Assembly (NCBI RefSeq): GCF_003265705.1
Contig: NW_020313045.1
Location: forward strand, 1,195,328 to 1,259,327
DNA length: 64,000 nucleotides
Source of the DNA: Callorhinus ursinus
Lineage: Eukaryota > Chordata > Mammalia > Carnivora > Otariidae
Reading direction: 5' to 3'
In this document: positions 21,853 through 33,060 of the stretch, piece after piece
Position numbering within the stretch: the stretch's first letter is position 1
Layout: each line of letters opens with the position of its first letter
Position numbers and translations under genes: made by a program
The notes under the pieces: generated by a model
The model's database searches: none
Told to the model about the DNA's origin: nothing
The model's input: only the letters and a program-made list of their open reading frames with translations

Positions 21853-22114
21853 GAGGTAGGTGAGTCATTGTTCTATATTATCTTAGCACCAAGCCACGAA
21901 GAAAGTATCCTTGGGGCAAGAGTTAACTCTGGGGTAGCAGAGAGAAGAGGAGAAGGAATCTAACCCTTAAAATCATTGAACTGCCTGATCGAGTGACCAG
22001 AAGCTACCAAATACTAGAGTTCTGTAAGTGTATAAATTCCCTTACTGTTTAGGCGAGCGTGGGCTACTTTTTCATTCCCTGGAGCCAAGAGCTTCCCTTC
22101 TGCGGTAGATGGCT
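21853..22114. other. Unique DNA
   Basis: No repeat or gene recognised. Confidence 0.3.
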
Positions 22115-22462
22115 TGAGCCATTTGGGCTGCCATAACGGAATACCACTGGGTGGGTTGTTTATAAGCAATAGAAATTTATTCTCGAAGTTCTGGAGGCTG
22201 GAAGTCCAGGATCAAGGAGCCAGCCTGATCAGGTTCCGGTGAGGAGCCTCTTTTGGGTTACAGATGCTGACTTCTCACTGCGTCCTCACATGACAGAGAG
22301 AGGTTTTCCAGGATCTCTCTTATAAGGGCACTAATCCTATTCCTGAGAGTTTGGCCCTCATGACCTCATCACCTCCTTAAAGCCCAGCTTCTGATACCAT
22401 CACCTTGGGAGTCAGGTCTCAACATGTGAATTTGGGGGGAACACATTCAGATCATAGCACTG
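22115..22462 (-). repeat. MLT1-type solo LTR, antisense
   Basis: Well-preserved reverse complement: 'GGGCTGCCATAACGGAATAC', 'TTCTGGAGGCTGGAAGTCCA', 'CACTGCGTCCTCACATGACA', 'ATAAGGGCACTAATCCTATT', 'CTTCTGATACCATCACCTTG', 'ACACATTCAGATCATAGCA'. No internal retroviral region is adjacent. Confidence 0.85.
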
Positions 22463-22929
22463 GACTAGCCTTTTCATGTTTTTACAGTCTTTCTTTTTCC
22501 TTAACCCTGATTCTTTTAGGAAAGAATATCTCTTGAAATATTCAACAATATTTTAATTTCACAATTTTATTTCTCTTCCACTGAATTCAAGTGAAACATA
22601 TCCCATAGCCTTTCTTTAATGTATATAGTTTCTTTAATGTACAGTAGGAGCCCATTTCAATAACTTGTGTCCATTTCAATCCATTTGTCCATCTTTCTAT
22701 CGATCTACTTAACGTTCCATGAGCGGATATGTGAATGGAACGGCGGGAGTAATAGGCACTCGTGTGAACAATGGTTATTTCTTAGCAATAGAATTTAGAA
22801 TGATTTTCCTTTTTATTTCCATTTTTCCCGTTTTAAAAGAGCAGGCACCTTTTTATTTTGCCAAAAAATAAAGCGATTACCTATTTTCTTCACAAAACCC
22901 AACCCGCTGATAAAATAAAGACAACGGCT
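22463..22929. other. AT-rich DNA, possible old L1 3'UTR
   Basis: AT-rich with short direct repeats ('TTTCTTTAATGTA' twice near 22612-22643; 'CCATTTCAAT' repeated). No coding content. The family is not identifiable by eye. Confidence 0.35.
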
Positions 22930-23240
22930 GACATTAATTGAGTGCCCACCACATTCTGGGTGAGTGTCTCTCCAAGTAGACTACAGGTTTTGTGTGGCTC
23001 CAGCCTCGTTCCTCTTCCTCCTCCTTCCCTTTGAGCTAAGTTTATCTCCTCAAAGTTCGTTCGTCTTCTTTATCTTATGGCCTCAAGACACACCTGTGAT
23101 ACAGCAAGTCAGAACTGTAACTGGTAGCCCTGTTCAACAGAAGGGCAAGCTGAATCCAAAGAACCCAACTGGCTTGGCCGGAAGTCCCTTGGTCAGAACC
23201 CAGGTCTCCAGATTCCCAGCCCGGAGCCTCCTGGGTTAGG
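22930..23240 (-). repeat. Diverged MIR, antisense
   Basis: 'TTAATTGAGTGCCCACCACA' at one end and 'TTGGTCAGAACCCAGGTCTC' at the other fit an expanded, decayed reverse-complement MIR. The middle is poorly matched. Confidence 0.4.
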
Positions 23241-23884
23241 GTCACGGGAAGCTTTGGGTGCAAAGCCCAAGAACTCCATCTTCTCCATCCAGGACTTTGC
23301 ACATCAGCTCTCTGTCTTCTGCTAGAATCCCACTTGAGTTCAGCCTGATCTCCAAGACGCCCATACTGAGGCTCAGAGAGCCTTTTATGAATAACAATCG
23401 GCATTGGGGACATTTTTTTAAAAGTTACTAGTACTAATTTTACAGAAATAAAATCCAATTGAATTCCTCCTGGCTTTCCCCATTAACTTAGTGTTACGGA
23501 CTTTTAACGGATGTTTTAATTAGATGCTCCTTATATTGGGAATATGGCTCAGTTTTCAAATGAGGGCCTAAGCTGCCCATAGTCCCACTTGGACTTTTAA
23601 TTAAGGTGAGAAAATATGAACCAATCACACTGGGCTTTTGCCTGGGCTCTTTGTAGGATGGTGAGGTCACAATACACCAGGCACTCAAGGGCTTAGAGGG
23701 GAACCTGGGGGCTAGGAATTGGGGTTGGGATGTTGGGAACAGGCAAGTCAGGACGCCTGCCATTTGAAGGGGATCCTGTACTAGTCTGTTTTTCTGTGTG
23801 AAGATGTGGATCTGGAAGCTGCTTCCAAATACTTACCTGCACTTCTCTTTGACTTTCTTGGGTTTGTGGAATATTCAGTTAGCA
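23241..23884. other. Unique DNA
   Basis: No gene or clear repeat. Confidence 0.35.
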
Positions 23885-24330
23885 GGTATATTAATTTGCT
23901 TTTGCTGTGTAACAAAACCTCCCCCCAATTTAGTGACTTTTAAAAACAACTTTCTATGATTTCGCAATTCTGCGTGACAGCTATTTGGCTGAGCTTAGCT
24001 GGGAATTCCTTCTAGTCTGGGCCAGATTTGGCTCATCTTGGCTGAACTTGTCTATGCGTGTGTTGTCAACCAGAGGACCAGCGGCTGGCTGGCTGACGAT
24101 GGGCCCCGCTGGGATATTTGGGATGAACAGGGCTTCCCTCCATGCAGCCGCTCATCCTCCAGCAGCCTAGCCCCGGGTACAGGCTTTCAAGAGCTGCAAG
24201 AAGGCAAGCCCCCGTGCCTAAACGCTTTTCAAGTCTCTGCTTACATCAGAGACTTCTGCCACTGTCCCACTGGCCAAAGCAAGTCATGTGAAGGGTTCTA
24301 CCAAAGGATGAAGATATAAGAGGCATGAAA
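23885..24330 (-). repeat. Ancient LTR-like repeat
   Basis: 'TTGCTTTTGCTGTGTAACAA', 'TGGCTGAGCTTAGCTGGGAA', 'CATCCTCCAGCAGCCTAGCC' and 'GGCCAAAGCAAGTCATGTGA' appear in the order I recall for a common old mammalian repeat. The name is uncertain. Confidence 0.55.
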
Positions 24331-24699
24331 AAATTGGGGACATTCCTGTAAGTAACCCCCCCCTCCCCTACAGCAGGTTAGGTGAAAAGCAGGTAAAGCC
24401 TGCTTCATTAAATCAGAGGTCCCAGATATAGATGCCTGCGCCGCATAGCACAGAAATGAATGAAGCCAGCCTGGCCGTAGGCACTGAGGACCACAGGTGA
24501 CCCACACCATGACTAAAGAGCCCCTTTACAGCTTGGCCCCAGCCAGTCGTTAACATGAAGGGACACCAGCCTAGGGGGGCCAGGGATTTTATTTTTTCTG
24601 TTGTAACCAGATCTCTGCATGTTAGTGTACTGTCTTTCAAGTTCTAAAGGTTGGAACAAAAATAAATTTTTCTTTTTCTTTATTTATTTCATTTTTTTA
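24331..24699. other. Unique DNA
   Basis: No gene recognised. A/T-rich toward the L1 junction. Confidence 0.3.
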
Positions 24700-25500
24700 C
24701 AAAATAAATTTTAAAAATGTTGTACGGCCCATAGAGAAATGGGAGAAAAGTGTGAGCAGGCACTTCACACAAAATGAAATCCAAATGGCCAATAAAGACA
24801 GGAAGGGGTGCTTGATCTCACTAGTCATCAGAGAGATACAGATCAATCCCAAGAGGAGGTACAGTTCACACCACAGTCTCAGACATTGATAGTGGGAGTG
24901 AAAGCTGGGGCAAAAATTATCTAGAAAAGTCAAGGACATGTATAGATCCTATACAGAAATGCCACTCGGCAACACATACCAAGAAATGTGAGCCCATATT
25001 CACCAGGCGACACAGTCAAGAATGAAGATGGTGGCACTGTACCCAAAAGCCTAACACTGGAAGTGACTCCAGTGCCCATCAACAATAGAACTGCTACGTG
25101 CATTGTTGTGTGCCAATCCAAGGGCGTTCTACTCGGCAATGAACATGACCGAAATCCTGATACGTGGGTGAGTGGGTGTGACATTGGTGAATCTCACAGG
25201 CATGACGCCAAGCAAAAGAAACGAGACGCAAAAGAATGCATACTGTATAATTCTCCTTATAGGAAGTTCTCCTTTAAAGAAGGAGTAAAGTTGAACTCTC
25301 TACTTAAATCTGGGCGCACAAGTGACAAATAATTTTTTAAAAAGATGAAAACGGCATGAGAAAGCCAGGATGGTGGCTATCTGTGAGGACAGAGAAGACA
25401 CGGTGATTGGCTGGGAGCACGCCAGGGGCTCCAGGCTGCTGTCAATATTCTCTTTCTTGACCTGGGAGATGGTGACCTGAGTTGGGAATCTGAGCAGGAC
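24700..25500 (+). mobile_element. L1 3' end (L1M-type)
   Basis: Sense ORF2 tail and 3'UTR: 'AAATCCAAATGGCCAATAAA', 'CTCACTAGTCATCAGAGAGA', 'CCAGTGCCCATCAACAATAG', 'CAAAAGAATGCATACTGTAT', 'GGGAGATGGTGACCTGAGTT'. The 114-codon frame at 24988-25332 belongs to it. 5'-truncated and mutated. Confidence 0.8.
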
Positions 25501-26399
25501 TCTGCTAGACAATTCTTTTGCTGTAAGTGGTATTGCCTGGGGTCACTTGGTGGTATTTAGTGGGTGACTGGGCTAGTTTGGAGGTTCCAAGATGCCTGAA
25601 CTCACATTCGTGGGACGTCTGGGCTCATCTGGACTCCTGTCCCTCTCCACGTGGTCTCTCCATCGGAGCAGGTGGATTCTTACATGGGGCTCAGGGTGCC
25701 AAGAGTAAGTGTTCCCCGAGACAGGAAGTAGAAGCTGCTGTCTCTAAAGGCCCCAGCCTGGGAACAAGCACACTGTCCTTTTACCATATTGTATCCATCA
25801 AAGCAGTAACAGAGCACCCGTGTTGAAGAAAAAGAACCAGGCACCCCACCGCACCATAGGAGGATGTCAAAGGATCGGTGGCCATCTTTAATCTGCCAAA
25901 ATACTATTACTACTACTATTACTCTATTAGTATTTATTATTCTTCCAGGGTTAGAAATATGAGGAGAGAGTACTGGTACCCAGACCCTCCCATTGCTCTT
26001 GCTGAAGGAGCAAGCCCCTGAAAATCAGCTGCTTCCTTCATCTGAGCGGCGGTCCTGGCTCCTACCCAGCCCTCTGTGATTGGTCTGATGAACGGTGATG
26101 AGCAAGTTTCTGGCCAACGTGTCTCCCCAAGGAGGGCTGGGTATTCCTAGCCTCCTAGTGCCCACAATTCCAGAACCATCTCCCCCTCACCCGCCATAGC
26201 CCCACACGTATGGGGCTCCTACCCTGCCCCACCCTCTGCTCCTGAGTCTGAGGGCCCGTGAGTTGGCTGAAAGCTTGTTTGACTCAGCGTCACATCCGCT
26301 CCCTGTTCCCACCCCCAAGAAATGTACCTTTTCCTGTCTTATTTGTCAAGTTGCTCTATACGGAGGTGGCAGATTGATACGGACGTGACATGTCCGCAC
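25501..26399. other. Unique DNA
   Basis: No gene recognised. Contains an (ACT/ATT)-rich microsatellite-like stretch at 25900-25942. Confidence 0.35.
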
Positions 26400-26590
26400 T
26401 TTGGAGCTGGGCAATCAGGGGTCAAATTTCAGGTCTGTCTCCTGTTGACTATGTGGCCTTGAGCAGGTTAGTAATGCCTCAGTCTCCTGGTCCGTCCAAT
26501 GGGGATAATATGAAAACACCCCTAGTGGGGTTGTTAGGAGGATGAAGTCCTATAAAGCACCAAGAACAGTACTTGCTGATAGCCAGTGAG
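26400..26590 (+). repeat. MIR SINE
   Basis: 'CTATGTGGCCTTGAGCAGGT', 'TGCCTCAGTCTCCTGGTCCG', 'GTCCAATGGGGATAATATGA' and 'GGGGTTGTTAGGAGGATGAA' follow MIR. Confidence 0.8.
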
Positions 26591-26774
26591 GATGATGTGA
26601 GTGTCTGCCCTTATTTTTATGATTGCAAAGTGAAAATGCACCGAGTAAGAAGTGTGCAGAAGAGCATACAGTGGAAAGTCAGTCTTCGAACAATTGTATC
26701 TTCTGCCTTTCTCCCCAGAGACGACCTCTGCTAGCAGTTTCTTGGATACGCTGCCAGAAATATTCATCCAAGCA

Positions 26775-26825
26775 TGTATGTGTGTGTGTGTGTGTGTGAC
26801 ACACACACACACACACACACACACA
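26775..26825. repeat. (TG)n directly followed by (AC)n, perfect dyad
   Basis: About 24 bp of TG dinucleotides runs without a spacer into about 26 bp of AC. The tract is its own reverse complement and can form a long hairpin or cruciform as well as Z-DNA. Both strands appear stop-poor here, creating a Cys/Val and Thr/His string in a spurious minus-strand frame. Confidence 0.9.
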
Positions 26826-27059
26826 TTGTAGAATACCAAATACTTCTATAGACACTTGCCTATACCTTGCTTTCTTCCCTTAACTCATTATCAAGGAGAT
26901 TTTTACCGGCACATCTGGACTCAAGGAATAGAGCTCTAACAGTAGAAGTTCAAGATATTCAAACCCTTAGGGAAGAGATTCATGGAAGAAAAAAAATCCA
27001 TTAGGAGGTACCCCTCAAATTCTACCACGTAGATAGTTCCTGACCCTGCCTGTGGATTT
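26826..27059. other. Unique DNA
   Basis: No repeat or gene recognised. Confidence 0.3.
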
Positions 27060-27150
27060 TGAAGGTTTTGTCTCCAGTCCACTCTGTAACCTTGGAAGGT
27101 CCCTTTCCTCTGGCCTCAGTTTTCCCGTCTGTTAAATGGGTGTTGGACAA
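27060..27150 (+). repeat. MIR fragment
   Basis: 'CCTCTGGCCTCAGTTTTCCC' followed by 'GTCTGTTAAATGGGTGTTGG' is a MIR core, with surroundings decayed. Confidence 0.6.
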
Positions 27151-27539
27151 AGCTCTCTCTAAGCCCTTCTGAAACAGGACATTCTAGGGCTTCTAAGGAT
27201 ACCAGAAGATTCCAGCCTCGGCCAGGACCCGGGGACTTCAGGGTCTCAGCCTTCGGCAGCCTAGGAGTTGCCAGGCCCCATTTCACATAGCTTCTTCCCT
27301 AAAGTGGCTGGGGGAAGTGTGTCACCGAGGCATGGAAAGTCGGGTAACAAGGCCAAAGCAGGAATGAGGCAAATGTCCTGGGACCGCCTGAACCGAACCC
27401 AGGGCATTTGGAGACGCCAGGCGGGCGGCCTCGGTTTGTGTTGGACGCCTCACAGCCCGCCCGTGGTAACCAAGCCGGCTTTTGTTTGTTTGTCTAAATA
27501 GGAAGACAGAGGCTCATAGCTGCCTGGGAAGGCTCCACA
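27151..27539. other. Unique DNA
   Basis: No gene recognised. GC rises to the right. Confidence 0.3.
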
Positions 27540-27830
27540 AACAGCCCCGCGGCCAGAGTAGGTGGCCGGGGGCTCAGCTGGGCCGCCAGAGGCCTGTGGG
27601 ACTGAGGAGGGGGCCCCCGGGGGCCAGGCTATCGGAGCCTGTGAGGGGGTTGGCACGGGCAGGCGGGCCTGGGGGCGGGGGGGTGGGGACTGGAAGGGAG
27701 AAGCTGGACCGGCCCGGAGCAGAGCCTACAGTAGGCCTCCTCCCTCTGCCCGGGCCCTGCAGCCTCTGACCTCATCCCAGGGGACGCAGGCCTGGGGCCC
27801 AACCCCGGTGAGCTGCCTCTACCTTGCCCA
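27540..27830. other. GC-rich patch (weak CpG-island candidate)
   Basis: Strongly GC-rich with a modest number of CpGs ('CCCCGCGGCCAG', 'GGGGGCGGGGGGGTGG'). Frames on both strands encode Gly/Pro/Ala/Arg-rich peptides typical of GC-rich DNA. It might be a weak CpG island or a 5' exon of a non-coding transcript. No start or splice signal is decisive. Confidence 0.35.
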
Positions 27831-28544
27831 TCAACACAAGCCAGTGTCAAATGGGGTATTGATCGCTCCCTTCTGCTGTGGAGGGGAGCAGTGGCTAGTT
27901 AATGAGGGCCTCCTCCCTGGTCAGCAGAGGAAGTAGAGGGGACCAGCTTTCTCGGACATCAGGACAGCTGGGCAGCCATCCTTGGGCCTCCTTGACCCCA
28001 AGGTCCCCAAGGCCTTGCTTCCTTTCCATCCCAGAGCAGCCAGACTCCTGAACCCCCAGATTCAGAATTAGAGGAGTCTTTGTGAGTTTTTGTGTGTGTG
28101 TGTGTGTGATAGAGAGATGTAGATGCAGATTAGGTATACGCATAAAACCAAAGCATTTAAAAGAGCCATTTTTATAGAACAAAAGTGGACTCACACTATC
28201 AATTTCATGTGATTCAACCCAACAGGTATGAGTATAAGGATATAGATGTAACGATGACATAGATCTAGATCTATATATACAGACAGATGGACAGACATAT
28301 AAATATGTACGCATATTTTAAAACAATACACTAGTAATTGAGTTTATCATTTTTTCGGAACTGACTCAGAGAAATCTCACTGACTTTTGCTCTGCGTCCC
28401 CCACGCCCCAAGCACGGAGACCTGGATATAGTCTAGGCACCCTCACAATGTAAGGGCCCACTTCAATAGTGATCGGTCCTCAGGTCTTTGTGATCAGGAC
28501 TTCACCTTATTTATCTGCTGCAGCAAGAAGAGAGGCTTGGTGTC
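27831..28544. other. Unique DNA with (TG)n and ATA/GAT-rich tract
   Basis: A (TG)n run at 28090-28108 leads into TAGA/GATA-like low complexity. Around 28250-28320 there are repeated 'AGATCTAGATCTATATATAC' and 'ACAGACAGATGGACAGACAT' words. No gene. Confidence 0.5.
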
Positions 28545-28715
28545 AGGAAAATCCAGAGCCGAATCCTCACCTTGCAACTTACACCTGGGGTGACCTTAGC
28601 TAAGAACTCATCTTCTAGAATGTCTGTTTTCTTGTCTGTGCATAGAGGGATACAGACAGGACCTACCCGGCTGGGCTGTTGTGAAAATGAATTGGGATAA
28701 CCTATGCCAGGAGCT
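28545..28715 (+). repeat. MIR SINE
   Basis: 'CCTTGCAACTTACACCTGGG', 'TTTTCTTGTCTGTGCATAGA' and 'GCTGTTGTGAAAATGAATTG' follow MIR with moderate decay. Confidence 0.65.
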
Positions 28716-28859
28716 GGCCGCTGGTGCGCCCGATGGCCTTAACAGGTGGTGATCTTCCCATCCCCTAACCCTTCCCTACGGGGCCTTTCTTGGTTGTCCA
28801 GAAGGAGAAATTCCTTTGGCCCCTAGGCATGGCAGAGAAACATGGATATTTTCCTTATA

Positions 28860-29036
28860 TAAACCTTTTTTTTTTTAATTACAAAAGCAATCCAAGTTCA
28901 TGTTATAAAATTCAGAGCAGTAAAATAAAAAGAAAATAAGATCCCCCAATCCCATACCCTGAGACTACCAGTGTCAATATTTTATCATAATGGGTAATTC
29001 TTCATTTACAATTTGCTGGTAAAGAAAATCTGAGTC
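28860..29036. repeat. LINE-like AT-rich fragment
   Basis: 'TTACAAAAGCAATCCAAGTT' and 'CCTGAGACTACCAGTGTCAA' resemble a common LINE-derived 3' fragment. The family is unresolved. It is the target of the next Can-SINE. Confidence 0.4.
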
Positions 29037-29280
29037 GGGGCACCTGGGTGGCTCAGTCGGTTAAGTGTCTGCTTTTGGCTCAGGTCATGATCCCAGGGTC
29101 CTGAGATCGAGTCCCACATCAGACTCCTTGCTTAGTGGGGAGTCTGCTTCTCCCTCTCCCCCGCCAACCTCCCCACCCTCCACGCCAGCTTGTGCGTGTG
29201 CTCTCTCTCACGAGAGCACTCGCTCTCTCTCTCTATCTCAAATACATAAATAAGTAAATAAAATCTTAAAAGAAAAGAAA
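29037..29280 (+). mobile_element. Can-SINE with perfect TSD
   Basis: Full-length copy with perfect 16-bp TSDs AAAGAAAATCTGAGTC at 29021-29036 and 29281-29296. It lacks the 'GACTCTTGATTT' segment, as does the copy at 12602, and ends in (AATA)n and A-rich tail. The perfect TSD suggests one of the younger insertions here. Confidence 0.96.
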
Positions 29281-29404
29281 AAAGAAAATCTGAGTCAAAC
29301 TAGCTTAAGACGAAAGGGAATTGGTGAGCTCACATGACTGAAATGTTCAGGGGACGCTTGTCAGATGTTGGGCACAGCGGGCCCAGGTGTTAAATGATGT
29401 CATC

Positions 29405-29795
29405 AGGTGTATCGGTCAGCTTGGCCAACCATAACCAATACCACAGACGGGGGGTGGGATTAAACAACAGATATTTCTTTCCTCACAGTTCTGGAGGCTG
29501 GAAGTCCGAGGTCGAGGGGCTGGCAGAGCTGGTTTCTCCCTGAGGACTCTCTTCTGGACTCTAGATGGCCCTTTCCTCTGCACGCACAAACTCCTGGCAT
29601 CTCTACTCTTACTATATGGACACCAGTCCTATTGGATTGTAGCCCCAACGCTATGACCTGGTTTAACTTTAATTACCTCTTAAAGGTAGTTTAAAGGACT
29701 TTAAAAGGCCTTATCTCCAAATATAGTCACATTGAGGGTTGAGGCTTCCACGTACGAATTTTTGCAGGGGCCCCATTTAGCCCATAAAATCAGGG
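29405..29795 (-). repeat. MLT1-type solo LTR, antisense
   Basis: 'AACCATAACCAATACCACAG', 'TTCTGGAGGCTGGAAGTCCG', 'CCAGTCCTATTGGATTGTAG', 'CTTATCTCCAAATATAGTCA'. A short local duplication ('AAAGG' repeats, 29680-29712) interrupts the match. Confidence 0.82.
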
Positions 29796-30140
29796 ATCTA
29801 TTGCTCTGCGCCTTTAAATCTGTTTTCCTTTGCCTGCTTCATCCTTTGTCGGGAACAATGGCCACCAGCAGCTCTAGGCAAATCTACAGTTTCATTTAGA
29901 AGAGAACAAGAGTGTCTCTGTCCCGTTGCTCTAGGATTCCATTTGATTGGCCCACACCGGGTCACGTGCCCGCTCCTAAACCAATCGCTGTGTTGTGGGT
30001 GATCAGGACTATGTTGCTTGGGGCTCAAATCAGCTCCATGGGAGCACGTGGTCTGAAGTGGGGGGCAATCCCCAAAGGGAATCGGGGTTTTCTTTCCAAC
30101 AGCAGGCTGCACGGGTGCTGAGAAGGCAAAACAGCTCATG
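29796..30140. repeat. Ancient interspersed repeat (family unresolved)
   Basis: 'GATTGGCCCACACCGGGTCA' and 'CTAAACCAATCGCTGTGTTG' resemble a widely dispersed old mammalian repeat segment. The 113-codon minus frame at 29798-30139 runs through it and is not a gene. Confidence 0.4.
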
Positions 30141-32184
30141 TCTACTGCTTTCTTGGAATATAATCACATACAAATATATATTCCCTCCACACCAGCAAAA
30201 ATATGGTCCAAAGTGTCGGGGAGCTTGGAGAAGCATAGGTGCCGACCACCTATCTAAATGCCAGTTCTATGGCCCTCCCTGAGGCTACCCCCTGTGATGG
30301 ATCCCACGGGTGGTTCTGCCTTCTAGCCCTTCTTCTGCAACCTCCTCCCACCCCACCACATAGGCCACCGCTGAAAGTTAAGTTTCTCAGCAGATAATGT
30401 TTCCTCCAGATGAATCAAGGTGTCTTCAGACTCTGGCATGGCAGAAGCCTCCAAAGAGAGACAGGGGGCCTCAGGTTTGAAAAAGGAAAATGGCATCAGA
30501 TTCCATCTGCCACCAAATGGAAGATGATCACTGCAACCACAGGAAGACCGGGGATCCAGTTCTGCCTCCTTTCTGACCTCTGCACTCTGATCCCCAGTGG
30601 GTCCACCAAAAAAAGAAGAGTTCTCATCTCAGCAACAGACTCTATGGGGTTCCAGCCTCTGGTCTCCTAAAGCCGGCATCCTGATGTCCCTGTGGAAATC
30701 ACCCATCTCCTCAGAGGGGTTGTTTGGGTGGAATGACACATGTGGGTGCATTGTGCGCTGTGTGGAAGCCACTAGACAAGGTCAGTCCTCTCTTCACTCT
30801 ACAGCTGGGGGTCAGGTGTGGGATCTTCATGTGGCCCACCAGGTGCTCTCACAGGGACCTGATTCATGGAACCCATGATGCAAGGATGGAGATACGAATG
30901 ACTGTCCTCACCCCGGCTGTGGCCTGCCTCGTGACCAGGTCATTCCTGCTGCGACCCCGTGGCGGCGGTGGCTGTCCCCTGGCTTTCCAGAGCCGGCCTG
31001 CCGTACCCCAATCAGGTGATTCCTTGATGTTCTGCCAATAAATGTCCCCATGCTCTTTCTGTTGCTTACAGCCGAGGGTGCCTCAACCAATCAGCAGCGT
31101 GAGGGCGCTTCCAAGCTAAAGTTGTCTGAGAGAAGGGCTGTGACAGGCCCCCCTCCTTCGCACCCCTCCCCACCTTCTCCTCTTCCTCCTGGCTCTACTG
31201 CTAGACTCTATCTCCCAGCCTCCCTTGCGGGGAGGCCAGACCATGGGACTAAGTTGTGGACACTGGAGTGTGGGCATGATGGGATGTGTGTCGCTTCCAG
31301 GCCTGGCCCACAGTCCCTCCATGCGGTGCTCCACGGAGACTCAGGTCCCAGAGGTGGCCCGGGCCACCAGACGGAAGAAGCCTACTGTGAATGTTTTCAC
31401 TGAGCACCGGACTATCCTCACCCCCGTTCCCTGCCACCGTTGCAGACTTCACATGAGTGAGAAATGGAGTTTTACCTTCTTAAGCCAGAGAGACTTTGAG
31501 GGTTATACTTGTTACAGCAGCTGGGGTTGTGGGTCCTAGGCGTGCGTACGGCAGTTCTCTTGGGAAAGGGTCCTATGCCTCCAAATTGGCCTTTTAAGAA
31601 GACACTCATCAAAGCCGAGAAGTGACCACCAGCTGCGACTCCCTTGTCAGCCAGAGGCGCAGGCTCCCCCAGACCAGGGGCCAGGCCATGTCTCCTGTAA
31701 CGTAGAAAAGGCTTGCTTAGGAAGGAGCCACACAGCTTGGAGGTGGGCCCCGCTGGGACCACTCCTTTCTTGCTCCTTCAAGTATAACCTCCAATTACAT
31801 TAAGAGTGAATTTTCATCAGGGACCCAGGGATTTTGAAGTGACTTTAGGATGTTCAGGAGCCTTCCCTTCAGAGTTCACAGGGCTGGGCCCCTTTTCCCA
31901 GAGCACTCTGGGAAGATCCTTCCCCGAGTAGAGGAGCAGATGTTGATTTGCATATATGCATGTTTCTGGCCTCTGATGAGATTAGGAGGTGCATTTTTAA
32001 TCAAAGCCTCCAGCGAGGCTGGGCCCTCGAGGGGGGAAAAAGAAATGTCACAGAAAGAGGGTGTGGGCCTGGGAGACAGAGGCTCTCAGAGCTGAGCCTT
32101 GTTTATAAAATGGGAGCGGGGCTGGTGGGGCTCCGAGGCTGGCAAACAAGGCCCGCCCCAGCCCCTTGCTCTAGCTGTCTCTAA
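30141..32184. other. Long stretch of unique or very old DNA, no gene seen
   Basis: About 2 kb with few recognisable repeats. Short LTR-end-like words occur near 31060-31080 ('TTTCTGTTGCTTACAGCCGA') and 31480-31540. Plus-strand frames of 93-117 codons (30597-31539) overlap one another and have no domain. Confidence 0.35.
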
Positions 32185-32285
32185 ACCCTGGACAAGTCCT
32201 GGCTTCTCCCTGAGCCTCAGTTGCCCCTATAAAATAGAGGGTTGGGGTGATGTCACTGGACCCACTAACTTTTCCAGGTTGCTGT
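32185..32285 (+). repeat. MIR fragment
   Basis: 'CTTCTCCCTGAGCCTCAGTT' then 'GCCCCTATAAAATAGAGGGT' fits the MIR core. Confidence 0.5.
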
Positions 32286-32640
32286 AAGATGGGAAACCAA
32301 ATCATCATGGACGCAAAATGCTTTGCGGGTATCTTGCCCTAATTATGCAGATGGAAGGAATTATTTCCCAACAGGGTTGTGAGCAGGAGGGACCCCCCTC
32401 CCTGACCCCTGGGCCCTGGTCCAAGTTCAAGGAGTCAAGAGTTCTATGCTAGAGGGCAGTTCCCTTTTCCCACCAAGGTGCCCAGCTTGGAGGTTGGTGT
32501 AGGGCGGACATTGCTCCAGCCCTTCTGGTGAATAGGGACACCTCGGTTTTTGCTGAAACGTGACCTCCTCCAGTGGTCCTCCCTGGCCATTCTGGCTTCG
32601 GCGGCTCTCTTTCCGGTCACTCTCTTTCCTCTGACCTACA
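32286..32640. other. Unique DNA
   Basis: No repeat or gene recognised. Confidence 0.3.
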
Positions 32641-32857
32641 GGCTTCTCAATCTTGGCGCTACTGTATTTTGCACGGGATAATTCTTTGTTGTGGGAACTG
32701 TCCTGTGCGTTACAGGATGTTTCATAGCATCTCTCACCTCGACTCACTAGATGCCAGTAGCACCCGCCCTCCAAGGATTACCACGATCCCAAAATGTCTC
32801 CAAATGTTATCAAACGTGCCCTGGGGGCAACGTCTTCCCAGTTGAGAACCACCAGTC
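32641..32857 (-). mobile_element. hAT/Charlie-type non-autonomous DNA transposon, antisense
   Basis: Nearly complete copy: 'CTTCTCAATCTTGGCGCTAC', 'TTCTTTGTTGTGGGAACTGT', 'TAGATGCCAGTAGCACCCGC', 'CAGTTGAGAACCACCAG'. The sequence at 47070-47287 is the same family in the opposite direction. Terminal parts fit the CAGTGGTTCTCAACC-type inverted repeat of mammalian MER hAT elements. Confidence 0.75.
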
Positions 32858-32879
32858 CAACCTGTTTTATTTTTCTGTA

Positions 32880-33060
32880 GAGGACTTGGCACCACCTGAA
32901 GTCTATTTTACATGTATTTCTGAGCATTTGTTTATTATTCTCTACCCTGCTTGGGCAGGGCCCCTAGGTTTCCTTGCTCACCAGGGTGCTCCAGAGTAGC
33001 CCCTGACAACAGGTCAAGAAGCCCACTGAATGCTTGTTGAAAAAATAAGGGAATGAGAGA
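32880..33060 (+). repeat. L2 3' end
   Basis: 'CTACCCTGCTTGGGCAGGGC' and 'CACTGAATGCTTGTTGAAAA' correspond to the sense LINE-2 terminus. Confidence 0.65.

Noticed and set aside
27540..27830. GC-rich patch as a first coding exon
   Set aside because: Open frames exist on both strands, CpG density is modest and no splice donor or start context is decisive.
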